Counted from the stretch's first letter, positions 43,107-52,063 are shown. The stretch is 64,000 nt of DNA from Gp1-AA133 sp964641665 (GCA_964641665.1 CAZXKO010000042.1:38988-102987); one strand, 5' to 3'. The notes: generated by a model not told the origin, from the letters alone. Program-made: numbers and translations.

Positions 43107-43154
43107 TGTCATCCCGAGCGAAGTGAGACGTCAGCCGAACGAAGTCGAGGGACC
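43107..43154 (+). repeat. REP-like repeat, family A copy 2
   Basis: The element begins TGTCATCCCGAGCGAAGTG and ends CGAGGGACC. It lies 10 bases upstream of the thiE start and truncates the secreted-protein remnant at 43155-43342. Confidence 0.7.
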
Positions 43155-43342
43155 CAGCGTTCAAACGCACCACCTGCATATGCAGGATGAGCCACGTGCC
43201 GTTCACCACCGGCAGCACGTCGCAGCGTTCGATGGGAATTTCGTTAGATCCGGCGCCCATCCTGCGCAAGAGCGCATCCAGCCGCCAGCAGCACCGTCAG
43301 CCAGATCACCCGACGCACACCGCCGATGCTGCCGGAAATCAT
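43155..43342 (-). pseudogene. Remnant of a secreted protein, broken by a frameshift and a repeat
   Basis: ATG at 43342 overlaps the accC stop (TAATG), which shows an original translational coupling. The first 32 codons give a clear signal peptide (RRVIWLTVLLAAGCALAQ) and then end at TAA (43244-43246). In another frame the next residues are SNEIPIERCDVLPVVNG. Removing one G from the GGG at 43256-43258 joins the frames. The ERCDVLPVV pattern recalls the start of secreted acidobacterial aspartic-protease-like domains, but that is a weak match. The rest is lost where the family A repeat begins. Confidence 0.55.
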
Positions 43343-44706
43343 TACGCCGCCGGTTCGTCCTTCTTCACGCTGAGGAAACGCTCGATGAATCCCGTGTCGA
43401 ACTTGCCCGCGCGGAAGTCCGCGTCTGCCAGGATCCGCCGGTGCAGCGGAATCGTCGTGTAAATCCCCTCTACGATAAACATCTCCAGCGCCCGGGCCAT
43501 GCGTTGGCAGGCCTCGTTACGGTCCTTGCCCCGCACCACCAGCTTCGCGATCAGCGAATCGTAATAGGGCGGAATGGTCCCTTCCGCATACGCTGCCGTG
43601 TCGATCCGCACTCCCGTTCCCCCGGGCGGATGAAATGCTGTAATTCGTCCCGCCGACGGAGTGAACTTCTCCGGATGCTCCGCATTGATCCGGCACTCGA
43701 TCGCGTGCCCGCGATGCACGATCGGCCCCTGCAGCACGTCCTTCAGCTTCGCTCCCGCCGCGATCATCAACTGGCTCTTCACCAGGTCCACGTCCGTGAC
43801 CATCTCCGTCACCGGATGTTCCACCTGAATCCGCGTGTTCATCTCGATGAAGTACAGCTTCCGGTTCTGATCCATCAGGAACTCGATCGTCCCCGCGTTG
43901 CGGTACCCCACTGAGCTCAGCGTCTTGCTGAGAACCTCGCCGATCTCCTTCCGCAACTCCGGCGTCACCTGCAGAGAAGGCGACTCCTCGAGCAGCTTCT
44001 GATGTCGCCGCTGAATCGAGCACTCGCGCTCTCCCAGGCTGACCACGTTTCCGTGCTCGTCGGCCAGCACCTGGAATTCAATGTGCCGCGGATGCTCCAC
44101 GTACTTCTCCATGTACAGATCGCCATTGCCAAAGGCAGAAGCGGCCTCCTGCTGCGCCGCCCGGTACAACCCAGGGAGTTCTTCATCGTTGCGGACAATG
44201 CGCATCCCGCGCCCCCCGCCCCCCGCCGACGCCTTAATGATCACCGGGTACCCGACCTGTTTGGCCCACTCGCGCGCTTCCTCCTCGGACGCGATCACCC
44301 CATCCGAACCCGGCAGGATCGGCACCCCGTACTTCTTCATCGCCGCCCGCGCCTTCTCCTTCTCCCCCATCAGCCGGATCACCTCCGGCGTCGGCCCGAT
44401 GAACTTCAGCCCGCTCGCCTCGCATACTTCGGCAAAGTTCGCGTTCTCGGAAAGCAGCCCGTACCCGGGATGGATCGCGTCCACGTTCGCGATTTCGGCC
44501 GCGCTGATGACGGCGGGAATATTCAGGTAGCTCTGCGCCAGTTGCGGAGGCCCGATGCAGATCGCCTCGTCGGCAAAGCGCACTGGCAGCGAGTTCCGGT
44601 CCGCCTCGCTATAAATCGCAACCGAACGGATGCCCAGCTCTTTGCAGGCGCAAATAATCCGCAGCGCAATCTCCCCGCGGTTCGCAATCAGGATCTTATT
44701 GAACAT
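43342..44706 (-). CDS. accC: Acetyl-CoA carboxylase biotin carboxylase subunit
   Basis: This 454-residue ATP-grasp enzyme carboxylates biotin on AccB for malonyl-CoA synthesis. It opens with FNKILIANRGEIALRI and has the Gly-rich ATP loop GGGGRGMRIV. The catalytic block is FIEMNTRIQVEHPVTEM. ATG 44706 is the real start, because the longer reading from 44766 is encoded by a repeat. It lies 128 bases downstream of accB, separated by a terminator-like hairpin and a repeat. Confidence 0.95.
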   Translation of the reverse strand: MFNKILIANRGEIALRIICACKELGIRSVAIYSEADRNSLPVRFADEAICIGPPQLAQSYLNIPAVISAAEIANVDAIHPGYGLLSENANFAEVCEASGLKFIGPTPEVIRLMGEKEKARAAMKKYGVPILPGSDGVIASEEEAREWAKQVGYPVIIKASAGGGGRGMRIVRNDEELPGLYRAAQQEAASAFGNGDLYMEKYVEHPRHIEFQVLADEHGNVVSLGERECSIQRRHQKLLEESPSLQVTPELRKEIGEVLSKTLSSVGYRNAGTIEFLMDQNRKLYFIEMNTRIQVEHPVTEMVTDVDLVKSQLMIAAGAKLKDVLQGPIVHRGHAIECRINAEHPEKFTPSAGRITAFHPPGGTGVRIDTAAYAEGTIPPYYDSLIAKLVVRGKDRNEACQRMARALEMFIVEGIYTTIPLHRRILADADFRAGKFDTGFIERFLSVKKDEPAA

Positions 44707-44717
44707 GCTCTTTATAC

Positions 44718-44766
44718 GTAGCGCCGGCATCCTGCCGGCTGTCGTGCGGGCGTCTCGCCCGCGCAC
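44718..44766 (-). repeat. REP-like two-hairpin repeat, family B copy 2 (5' leader of accC)
   Basis: Sense-strand hairpins GCGGGCG/CGCCCGC and GCCGGCA/TGCCGGC lie one after the other and end 11 bases before the accC ATG. Confidence 0.75.
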
Positions 44767-44792
44767 TGTGTCAACATCGATAACCTAAACAC

Positions 44793-44816
44793 AAAAAGGC
44801 GCGCCATCAGCGCGCC
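44793..44816 (-). terminator. Rho-independent terminator between accB and accC
   Basis: Stem GGCGCGC/GCGCGCC (44798-44804 and 44810-44816) with loop CATCA is followed on the minus strand by TTTTTGTGTTT. It lies 17 bases after the accB stop. Confidence 0.75.
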
Positions 44817-44833
44817 CGTTCCATCGTCCACCC

Positions 44834-45322
44834 TCACTTCCGAGCCCGGATGGCAAACAGTTCCTGCCCATACTCGATCGGCTGCCCGTTTACCACCAGC
44901 TTCTTCACGATCTCGCCCGCCACATCGGACTCGATCTCATTCATCAGCTTCATGGCCTCGACAATGCACAGAACCTGCCCCTCAGACACCACGTCCCCCG
45001 GTTTCACAAAGGGTGGCGAGCCCGGTGAAGGCGACTCATAAAAGGTCCCGACAATCGGCGAGCGCACCATGTGCAGATCTTCCGCCGGCACCTCTTTCGG
45101 CGGAGCGGGCGTTGCAGCCTGAGGTACAACCGGAGCCAAACCCAGATCCGGCGCAGGCGGGGCAGCCGCATGCACGGCGTAATAGCGCGGATCCGGTAAC
45201 CCCGCGGCCGGCTCTCCGCCCCGCTTAATCCGAACCTTCACATCCCCGCGTTCCAATTCGAACTCGGTGATGCCTTTATCGATGATCAGATCTATAAGTT
45301 CTTTCAGCTCTTTTTGATTCAT
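44834..45322 (-). CDS. accB: Acetyl-CoA carboxylase biotin carboxyl carrier protein
   Basis: This protein of about 162 residues carries the biotin for AccC and AccAD. The N-terminal dimerisation part (NQKELKELIDLIIDKGITEF) is followed by a Pro/Ala linker (residues 50-85). The C-terminal biotinyl domain has the target Lys in EAMKLMNEI. ATG 45322 is the start; the longer reading from 45388 is unlikely. It precedes accC. Confidence 0.95.
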   Translation of the reverse strand: MNQKELKELIDLIIDKGITEFELERGDVKVRIKRGGEPAAGLPDPRYYAVHAAAPPAPDLGLAPVVPQAATPAPPKEVPAEDLHMVRSPIVGTFYESPSPGSPPFVKPGDVVSEGQVLCIVEAMKLMNEIESDVAGEIVKKLVVNGQPIEYGQELFAIRARK

Positions 45323-45415
45323 CTTGTGCGGTGGGCCCGCTTTCCAACCCGCGCTGGCGAATCTGGCACGCGGGAGAACTCCGGACAATTCGACTGCCCG
45401 GGCAGGAGTTGCTGA

Positions 45416-46501
45416 TTAAATGACTATGAATTCCTTCTGGGTGGGGGTCAGCACCTCGTTACTTCGCTCGGTGACCACCACCATGTCTTCGATGCGCACG
45501 CCCCATTTGCCCGGGAGATAGACTCCCGGCTCGATCGTGATCACCATCCCCGGCCGCAGAATCTCCTGCTGGCCTTTGCCCACCCGCGGAGCCTCGTGAA
45601 TTTCGAGCCCCACTCCGTGACCGGTGGAATGTGTAAAGTGTTTCGCTAACCCATTGTCTTGCAGCACTTTACGAGCCGCACGATCGACCTGGCTAACGCT
45701 GACGCCCGGCCCCACCGCTGCGATCGCAGCCTGCTGAGCCTCAAGCACCGCGGCATACAGCCGCCTTGCCTCCTCGGGCCCAGAACCCACGTATACAGTG
45801 CGGGTACGGTCCGAACAATAACCGTGGAGTATAACACCGAAGTCGCAGACCACGAACCCGGCCCCGATCACGGCCTCCGAAGCCCTCCCATGAGGCAGTG
45901 CCGACCGCGGTCCAGATGCGATAATCGTCTCAAACGACATCGCATCCACCCCTGCTCGCCGCGCCGCATACTCCATCTGGGCCGCCACCTCGATCTCCCT
46001 TACACCCGGACGAATCACTTCTACTGCTCGATCGAAAAGCTGAGCCCCTGCGACCACCGCGGCTCGGATGGCCTCCAGCTCATCGGCGTCCTTTACCATC
46101 CGCGCCTGTTCTACCAGCGGAGGCGCCTCCCGCAGCCGGACCTTCTTGGGAAGCGCATCCGCCAGACGGTTGCGCGCGGCAACGGTCAGATGTTCTCCCT
46201 CTACCCCGATCACCTGCGACCGCTTGCCTCGATGACGGCGTCCGACCCACTCCGCCGCCGCAACTAGCGGAGCCTTCCGCCCGATCGCGATCTTCGCGCC
46301 CCGCACCTCCGCATGTGCCTGCTCGGTATAACGCCCGTCCGTGAAAAAAGCACTCGCGCCCGAGGTCACCAGCAACGCTCCGGCGCTTCCCGTAAAGCCG
46401 CAAAGATAACGAAGATTCGGCGGATGGCTGACCAGCAGACCGTCGAGCTTGCGCCGCTCGACCGCCTCCTGCAGAGACTGCAGACGGGCTTGATGATTCA
46501 T
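45416..46501 (-). CDS. Xaa-Pro aminopeptidase-like M24 metallopeptidase
   Basis: This 361-residue cytosolic dinuclear-metal peptidase has a creatinase-like N-terminal domain (residues 1-130) and a pita-bread catalytic domain. Metal ligands are in CDFGVILHGYCSDRTRT (first Asp pair), STGHGVGLEIHEAP (His) and ITIEPGVY plus GVRIEDM (two Glu). It should release N-terminal residues before Pro. It is upstream of accB on the same strand, 94 bases apart. Such a linkage to accBC is seen in many bacteria, next to efp. Confidence 0.92.
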   Translation of the reverse strand: MNHQARLQSLQEAVERRKLDGLLVSHPPNLRYLCGFTGSAGALLVTSGASAFFTDGRYTEQAHAEVRGAKIAIGRKAPLVAAAEWVGRRHRGKRSQVIGVEGEHLTVAARNRLADALPKKVRLREAPPLVEQARMVKDADELEAIRAAVVAGAQLFDRAVEVIRPGVREIEVAAQMEYAARRAGVDAMSFETIIASGPRSALPHGRASEAVIGAGFVVCDFGVILHGYCSDRTRTVYVGSGPEEARRLYAAVLEAQQAAIAAVGPGVSVSQVDRAARKVLQDNGLAKHFTHSTGHGVGLEIHEAPRVGKGQQEILRPGMVITIEPGVYLPGKWGVRIEDMVVVTERSNEVLTPTQKEFIVI

Positions 46502-46592
46502 CGCAGGGAGTGTATCAACGCGAGCGGATGGCCGCCAAAGCTCCCAATTTAGCCCGTGAGCGCAGCCGCATCGGCGTGGTAAAGATAAATCC

Positions 46593-46668
46593 TGTCATCC
46601 CGAGCGCAGTGCGGCGTCAGCCGAACGAAGTCGAGAGCCTGCCCTGAGCGCAGCCGAAGGGGACCCTG
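46593..46668 (+). repeat. REP-like repeat, family A copy 3, with nested CTGAGCGCAG element
   Basis: The element begins TGTCATCCCGAGCGCAGTG and ends with CTGCCCTGAGCGCAGCCGAAG. The gap 46502-46686 holds nothing else that looks coding. Confidence 0.65.
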
Positions 46669-46686
46669 TGTTTCTTGGCCGCGCTC

Positions 46687-47265
46687 CTACAGCTCATTCA
46701 CAAACTGTGCCACCGTTTTCCCGCCTGCCGTAACCGTCAGCACCAGGTGGTCCGTAAGTGGCACGCCGCCGCTTTGAATCGACAGCTCGTAATCCCGAAA
46801 CGTGTCACTCGACTCCGACCAGGGATCCTTTGGCCTCGCGTGTGGAACGTAGATCCCACTCACCGGCCGCTCGTCGTTTCCGCGACGCCAGGCAGCGGCG
46901 AATTGGATCGTACTCAGCATTTCCTGGCTCACCACGGCCCCATATGGAGATGCGCAATCCGTCACCGTGACCACCACCATCACCTCGTCGGGAAAATGGT
47001 CCACCACTGTTTTGCCGTGGTGAAATTCCGGCCCGCTTGGACCCCTCTTCCTATGGAGCTTCGCCAGCGACGAGTCGACGATGCTTGCCGACATCCGCAG
47101 ACAATGCCCCTCCAGTTGTACGTCCTGCGTGCCCATCGAAAGATCAGGAGTGGAGTGCCAGGCCTTATCGCCTCGGTCTGCCCCATGCAGCGAGACCGGT
47201 AAAATCCAGCAGACAGCGAGCATCCAACAAAGTCGAACGATTCTGACGGGCCGGCAAGAGGACAT
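46687..47265 (-). CDS. Secreted protein of unknown function
   Basis: This exported protein of about 192 residues has a signal peptide (VRIVRLCWMLAVCWILPVSL, cleavage near HGA). The mature domain is beta-rich (VMVVVTVTDCASPYGAVVSQ) and carries the C-terminal strands DHLVLTVTAGGKTVAQFV. ATG 47265 is chosen, because the reading from 47361 adds only basic residues. No family is recognised. It is separated from pilQ by a terminator. Confidence 0.65.
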   Translation of the reverse strand: MSSCRPVRIVRLCWMLAVCWILPVSLHGADRGDKAWHSTPDLSMGTQDVQLEGHCLRMSASIVDSSLAKLHRKRGPSGPEFHHGKTVVDHFPDEVMVVVTVTDCASPYGAVVSQEMLSTIQFAAAWRRGNDERPVSGIYVPHARPKDPWSESSDTFRDYELSIQSGGVPLTDHLVLTVTAGGKTVAQFVNEL

Positions 47266-47408
47266 ACGCGGCCCCCACAGCCACGATTCCCTTTCTTTTT
47301 GGGCCGACAATAGCACAGGTCTCCTTCTCCGCTGAGAATTTATCGTCGCGAGTTCACTCACTAGTACTCCGCCCCCAAGCGGTACTCAGTTCACTGGAAC
47401 CACGTTCA

Positions 47409-47455
47409 AAAATTAACCGCCGGCTCATCGACAAGTTCGTCGCGGGAGCCGGCGG
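47409..47455 (-). terminator. Rho-independent terminator of the pilMNOPQ operon
   Basis: A 10-base stem, CCGCCGGCTC (47417-47426) with GAGCCGGCGG (47446-47455), is followed on the minus strand by TTAATTTTT. It lies 23 bases past the pilQ stop. Confidence 0.85.
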
Positions 47456-47478
47456 CTTTAGTCTTTCTCAGCCTGCCG

Positions 47479-49617
47479 CTAGGTCTGGATGATCCGCGGC
47501 GTGATGAAGAAAATCAGCTCCTGGTTCGACGTGGTCACGCTGCGGCGCTTGAACAGGTTACCCAGGAACGGCACATCGCCCAGTAGCGGAACCTGCTGCA
47601 CGTTGAGCGAGTTGTTCGTCTGGATCACGCCGCCAATCACCACCGTCCCGCCGTCGGTGACCAGCACCTGCGTGGTCGCCTGCTGCGTGATCAGGGTCGG
47701 GTTGCCTTGCACCGTCCGGCCAAAGTCTGGCGTGGTGTTTTCCACGTCTACGTTCAGGAAGATCGTGCCTTCCGACGTGATCTGCGGAACCACTGTCAGC
47801 CGCAGGAACGCGTCCACATACGTGACCGTCGGCGGACCGCCCAACTGCGCCTGCGTTACGATCGGCACGCGCACGCCCTGGCGAACCAGCGCCTGGATGT
47901 TGTTCTGCGTCACCACCCGCGGACGGGAAAGAATCTTCAGCAGTCCGCGCGATTCCGCCATGGTCAGCACCGCGTCAATCCGCACGTGGTTGCTGGCGTT
48001 CACCAAGGTCAAACCGCTGGTCGGGCTGCCCACCGGCAGGTTCGAGAACAAGGGAATCGTCGAGCCCGTTGTGGCCGAACCGCCCATGGTGATGTAGGTC
48101 GGCGTCAGGCCGCCCACCTGCGTGGGCGAAGTGCCAGCCGCCGATGCGCCGCCGATCGCCGAGGTCGAGTTGCCCCAGCCGAAACCGAACTGGGTGCCGA
48201 TGTCGCGAGCGAAGCTGCGGGTCGCAGCCACCACGCGGGCTTCGATTTCCACTTCCTGCGTCTTGCGGTCCAGTTGCGTCAGCAACCGGTCCAGCGCCGG
48301 AATTACGTTCGGAATATCGGAGATGATGACCGCATTCGTGCGGTCATCCGAGATGACATCGCCGCGCTGCGACAGGAACTTCTTAACTGTCGGTACGACG
48401 TCCTTCGAGTGCGCATAGCTCAGGAACCGTGTGACTGTGACTTTCTCCACTGCCAGGGCTTCCGATTCCTGCTGGGCGCGCCGCGCGTCTGCTTCCTTCT
48501 TCAGGGTGTCAACGGTTGCAATGCGCAGAACGTTGCCTTCCAGCTCCCGCGCCAGGTCGTTGTTCTTGAGCACGATGTCCAGCGCCTGGTCCCACGGCAC
48601 GTCATCCAGCACGATGGTCAGGCTGCCATGCACGTTGGGATCGAGCACCACGTTCAGACCGCTGATCTCGTGGATCAGGCGGAAGAAATCCTTCAGATCG
48701 ACGTCCTTCAGGTTGACCGAGATCGGCTCGCCGGTGTACTTCGGACCGCTGGTCGCGGGGGTTTGCGACATCTGGGTCTTCTGTTCCGCTGCGAGATTGA
48801 CCGCGGGCTGAATCGCCGTCGAGGCCGCCTGCGCCGCTTGCGGCTGCATCGCGGCATGGACGTTCGCCGTCATCAGTTCCGATGCGGGCTTGTCCGCAAA
48901 CTTCGCCGCCGCCTCACCCGCGCGTACCGCAGGCTCGACTGCTGCCGGCTTTTCTTCAGGCTTGGTCTCCTCCTTCGGCTTATACGAAGGCTCGACAAAG
49001 ACGTAGTCCGTCACCGGCTTGGCCGACGCGGTTTCTACCGGCTTCGGGGCCGTCGCCACAGGCACATCTTTCTTCTCGGCGACCGCCGGAATCACGGCCG
49101 CTGCCGGAGCCGCTTTCGCCACGACCGGCACGACTGCCGGCTGGGCAGGCTCCCTGGGCGCAACCACCGTCATCGACGGCTTCGGCGCGCTCGCCACCGT
49201 GGCGCCCGTGTACAGCTTCACGATGATCTTGTCGTCGCTACCGGGCACCAGCTCGAACTTGCAGGCCTTGTCCAGGTCGACCACGACACGCGTGCTGGGC
49301 GGGGTCTGGCCGTTCATGCCGACGCGCACGCCTTTCACGCCATCGCTGCCCACTTCGAGGTGACGTAGGTCCGTCCCCGCAACCGTGTTCGGCAGGTCGA
49401 TGATCAGGCGAGCCGGCGACCCCAGCGTGCTCAGCTTGGGCGTAACCGTCCCCCGCGCCGTGATCTCCACGCTGATCCCGTCATCGCCACGCACCACGTT
49501 TAGACGCTGCAGTGCAGCGTGCGTGGCCGCGCCGGTGCCCGGGTTCGGCGTATCAGCCGCTGCGGCCACCAGGACCAGCATCAGCAGCGGTAGAACAACA
49601 CCCAGTTGCTTTCGCAT
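47479..49617 (-). CDS. pilQ: Type IV pilus secretin PilQ
   Basis: This outer-membrane secretin of about 712 residues is the pore through which the type IV pilus passes. It has a signal peptide (LGVVLPLLMLVLVAAAADTP), AMIN domains (first about residues 35-120) and an Ala/Pro/Lys linker (about 150-290). STN/secretin N domains follow (PISVNLKDVDLKDFFRLIHE), and then the secretin core with VPLLGDVPFLGNLFK. It is last in the pilMNOPQ operon. ATG 49617 follows GGAGAAG; the reading from 49698 is not supported. Confidence 0.94.
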   Translation of the reverse strand: MRKQLGVVLPLLMLVLVAAAADTPNPGTGAATHAALQRLNVVRGDDGISVEITARGTVTPKLSTLGSPARLIIDLPNTVAGTDLRHLEVGSDGVKGVRVGMNGQTPPSTRVVVDLDKACKFELVPGSDDKIIVKLYTGATVASAPKPSMTVVAPREPAQPAVVPVVAKAAPAAAVIPAVAEKKDVPVATAPKPVETASAKPVTDYVFVEPSYKPKEETKPEEKPAAVEPAVRAGEAAAKFADKPASELMTANVHAAMQPQAAQAASTAIQPAVNLAAEQKTQMSQTPATSGPKYTGEPISVNLKDVDLKDFFRLIHEISGLNVVLDPNVHGSLTIVLDDVPWDQALDIVLKNNDLARELEGNVLRIATVDTLKKEADARRAQQESEALAVEKVTVTRFLSYAHSKDVVPTVKKFLSQRGDVISDDRTNAVIISDIPNVIPALDRLLTQLDRKTQEVEIEARVVAATRSFARDIGTQFGFGWGNSTSAIGGASAAGTSPTQVGGLTPTYITMGGSATTGSTIPLFSNLPVGSPTSGLTLVNASNHVRIDAVLTMAESRGLLKILSRPRVVTQNNIQALVRQGVRVPIVTQAQLGGPPTVTYVDAFLRLTVVPQITSEGTIFLNVDVENTTPDFGRTVQGNPTLITQQATTQVLVTDGGTVVIGGVIQTNNSLNVQQVPLLGDVPFLGNLFKRRSVTTSNQELIFFITPRIIQT

Positions 49618-49701
49618 TTCGCTTCTCCCCCACACGGGCTGGCCTTCGGCCAAGCGCGTGTCTTTCTTCAAGCTCGCTTCCAGATTTGGACTCGCCAATC
49701 C

Positions 49702-50811
49702 TTACGCCGCCGGGGTCAAGATCCGCTTCACCACGTCCTTGGTGAACGGTTTGCCCAGACGGTCTTGAAACGTCTCTTTGAACACGATCGAATCAACCGT
49801 GATCTTTTCTACGTACCCGTTGAACACCGGATCGTTTTCCCGCAGGAAGTACGCCTTGTTCAACCCGTTGGTCACCACCGCGATCATCCCGTTGTCTGAC
49901 TTCACCACGCCGCGGAGTGCGACCTGCTCGATGTCCAGGCACTTCTTGCCCGTGCTGCAGCCCGATCCCGACTGCCGGTTCACCACCGGGCTTACGAACG
50001 GATCCCTTTTGCCTGTCATCGAATATTTCTTGTCTTCCTGCTTCACCGGCTTCGGAGCCTCCGGAGTGGTGCTCGCCTCTGCCGCCACCGTCGCCCTTGC
50101 ATCGGCCGGCTTCGCAGGCAATGACTTGGCGGCCGCTGCCTTGGGCGCTGCGCTTGGAATCGCCTTCGCCGGAGCCACCGCTGCCTTGGCCGGAGCGGCA
50201 GTTTTCACCGGAGCCGCAGATGTCTTCGCTGGAACCGGAACTGGCATCGCTTTGGCCGGAGTCCCCTTTACCGCAGGCTGGGCCGTAGCCTTCGCCGCCA
50301 CCGGCGTTACCTTCGCCTGGGCCGGAACCGCTTTCGTCGTAGTCGCAGTCGCAGGTACCGCCTTCGCCGTCGCTGGCTTCAGCGTCGGGCTGGAGGAACT
50401 TGTTTGTGCCGATGCCGGCTTCAGCGTCGCCCCGCTCGCAGCCGGCGCCTTCGCCGGAACCACGGCTGGTTTCGCTGCGGGAGCTGCCGGAGCTTTTGCC
50501 GTCACGGCTGGAGCCTTAGCTGGAGCCTTAGCCGGAGCCGTCGCCGGCTTCGCGCTCGCCTGCGTGGAAGCAGTCGCCGGTTTGGTTGTACTGGCCTGCA
50601 CCGGAGCCGCTTTCGCCGCGCCCGGTTTAGCCGTGGTCGCTGGTGAAGGTTTGCCCGGCGAGGTCGTACCCAACGCCTGGTTGCTGGCCGCGGTCTGCTG
50701 CTGTTGCACGCCCTGCAGCGCGTCCTTGGTGTTCTGGATGACGTTGGGATTCTGCGCCCAGGCAGTGCCCGCCGTGATTGCCAGTGCAACGATGCCAGTG
50801 GTCAGCTTCAT
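49702..50811 (-). CDS. pilP: Type IV pilus inner-membrane lipoprotein-like PilP with long Ala/Lys/Pro linker
   Basis: This 369-residue protein has a signal peptide (LTTGIVALAITAGTAWAQ) and a disordered, low-complexity stretch of Ala, Lys, Pro, Thr and Val (about residues 40-245). The C-terminal PilP beta domain opens GKRDPFVSPVVNR and has ALRGVVKSDNGMIAVV. It links the PilMNO platform to PilQ. The linker is much longer than in typical PilP (about 170-180 residues in total). There is no lipobox Cys. Confidence 0.88.
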   Translation of the reverse strand: MKLTTGIVALAITAGTAWAQNPNVIQNTKDALQGVQQQQTAASNQALGTTSPGKPSPATTAKPGAAKAAPVQASTTKPATASTQASAKPATAPAKAPAKAPAVTAKAPAAPAAKPAVVPAKAPAASGATLKPASAQTSSSSPTLKPATAKAVPATATTTKAVPAQAKVTPVAAKATAQPAVKGTPAKAMPVPVPAKTSAAPVKTAAPAKAAVAPAKAIPSAAPKAAAAKSLPAKPADARATVAAEASTTPEAPKPVKQEDKKYSMTGKRDPFVSPVVNRQSGSGCSTGKKCLDIEQVALRGVVKSDNGMIAVVTNGLNKAYFLRENDPVFNGYVEKITVDSIVFKETFQDRLGKPFTKDVVKRILTPAA

Positions 50812-50819
50812 AGAATCTC

Positions 50820-51461
50820 CTACCTCTTCACCGCAGCCTGGCCCGGTTTCGCCGTGCCCGCCGCTCCTGGATCGAGGTCATGACTGAAGAACGTCGTCGC
50901 CCTGCAGGTCGCCACTACGCTCTCGTTGGGCGCGTACTGATAAACCTTCTTGGTCTTGGCGTCGCCCGGCTTCCGGGTCGAGGCCACCAGCAGGTTCGAC
51001 ACGTTCACGATGCGTTCCAGCTTCCCTACCCGGTCGAAGAAATTCAGCATCGAGTAGTACGGGCCGTCCAGCTCCACGTCGAACGGCACCTCGGTGTAGA
51101 AATCCTTCTGCGAGGTCGGCTGCGCCGTATAGCGCCGGATTTCGATCCCCGCCTTGGACGCTTCCGCATCCACCATGCGCATGAAGCCGTCTACTTCCTT
51201 ATCGTCCGGAACGATCCGGCGCTCGATTTCCAGCTGCTGCTTCAGGCTGGCCAGTTGGCGCTCGATATCCGCCAGCCGCGGCCGGTAGGCTTCCAGTTCC
51301 GCGTTTTCCTTCATCTTGGCCTCCAGCTTCTGCTGGGCCGCGGCGTTCTGGTCGCGCTCGGCCTTGAACACGGTGAAATACAGCGCCGCCGTGACCAGCA
51401 CCGCTCCGCCCACCGCCACTCCCCACTGCTTGAGGCCCGACAATTCCCCGAAATTCGCCAT
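50820..51461 (-). CDS. pilO: Type IV pilus assembly protein PilO
   Basis: This single-pass inner-membrane protein of about 213 residues has a membrane helix at about residues 12-30 (WGVAVGGAVLVTAALYFTVF) and a coiled coil (residues 35-80). A ferredoxin-like domain with FYTEVPFDVELDGPYYSML follows. It forms the PilN-PilO heterodimer. ATG 51461 has AAGGCAGG upstream. The coding sequence begins 14 bases downstream of the pilN stop. Confidence 0.92.
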   Translation of the reverse strand: MANFGELSGLKQWGVAVGGAVLVTAALYFTVFKAERDQNAAAQQKLEAKMKENAELEAYRPRLADIERQLASLKQQLEIERRIVPDDKEVDGFMRMVDAEASKAGIEIRRYTAQPTSQKDFYTEVPFDVELDGPYYSMLNFFDRVGKLERIVNVSNLLVASTRKPGDAKTKKVYQYAPNESVVATCRATTFFSHDLDPGAAGTAKPGQAAVKR

Positions 51462-51475
51462 AAAGTTGACCTGCC

Positions 51476-52063
51476 TTAGGACTTGCTCTTCTCGCACGTC
51501 AGCGTGAACTGGTACGCCTGCATGTCTTTGATCGTCTCGTCCTGGAAGCTTTCCTTGATCTCGACAGTGCGGAAATATCCGGTCTTCTGCAGGTTCGAGA
51601 TCAGGTTGGCCACCGCGTCCGAACTAAGCGCCATGCCCTCAATGTCCACGGTCGCGCCCTGGTCCTTCATGTTGTTCAGCCAGATCGCCTCGGTGTTGTT
51701 CACCGTCTCACCGACCATGGCCATCAGGTTCACCGGCCCGGACTGGTTGGAACGCAGGCTATCGATCACGTCCACCCGGCGCTTGTAGTTCTCCGCCTCG
51801 CGTTGCCGCGCCATGTAGCGCGCCTTCACATCGGCCAACTCCCGGTTCTTCTGCTCGGCCGTCGCCATCTTCGTATCGATCGACTTCTTCTGCGCGTCCA
51901 GGTGGTACCAGGTGTAAAGGTTGATCACGGCAGTCAGGCCCACGGCCACCAGGACCTTCAACCGCGGCGATCCCACATCGCCGACTTCAATCATCGGCAT
52001 CGACGGAACAGCCGACCGTTTGTTCTTCGGTTTCGGTGCTTCCAGCAGGTTGATTCGGATCAT
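51476..52063 (-). CDS. pilN: Type IV pilus assembly protein PilN
   Basis: This 195-residue single-pass membrane protein begins with MIRINLLEAPKPKNKRS, the conserved PilN peptide that binds PilM. Its membrane helix follows (LKVLVAVGLTAVINLYTWYH). A coiled coil and fold domain follow, ending YQFTLTCEKSKS. The start overlaps the pilM stop by four bases. Confidence 0.94.
   Translation of the reverse strand: MIRINLLEAPKPKNKRSAVPSMPMIEVGDVGSPRLKVLVAVGLTAVINLYTWYHLDAQKKSIDTKMATAEQKNRELADVKARYMARQREAENYKRRVDVIDSLRSNQSGPVNLMAMVGETVNNTEAIWLNNMKDQGATVDIEGMALSSDAVANLISNLQKTGYFRTVEIKESFQDETIKDMQAYQFTLTCEKSKS

Noticed and set aside
47707..49368. 553-codon Arg/His-rich open frame opposite pilQ
   Set aside because: Its extreme Arg/His/Leu composition is typical of an antisense shadow in high-GC DNA.
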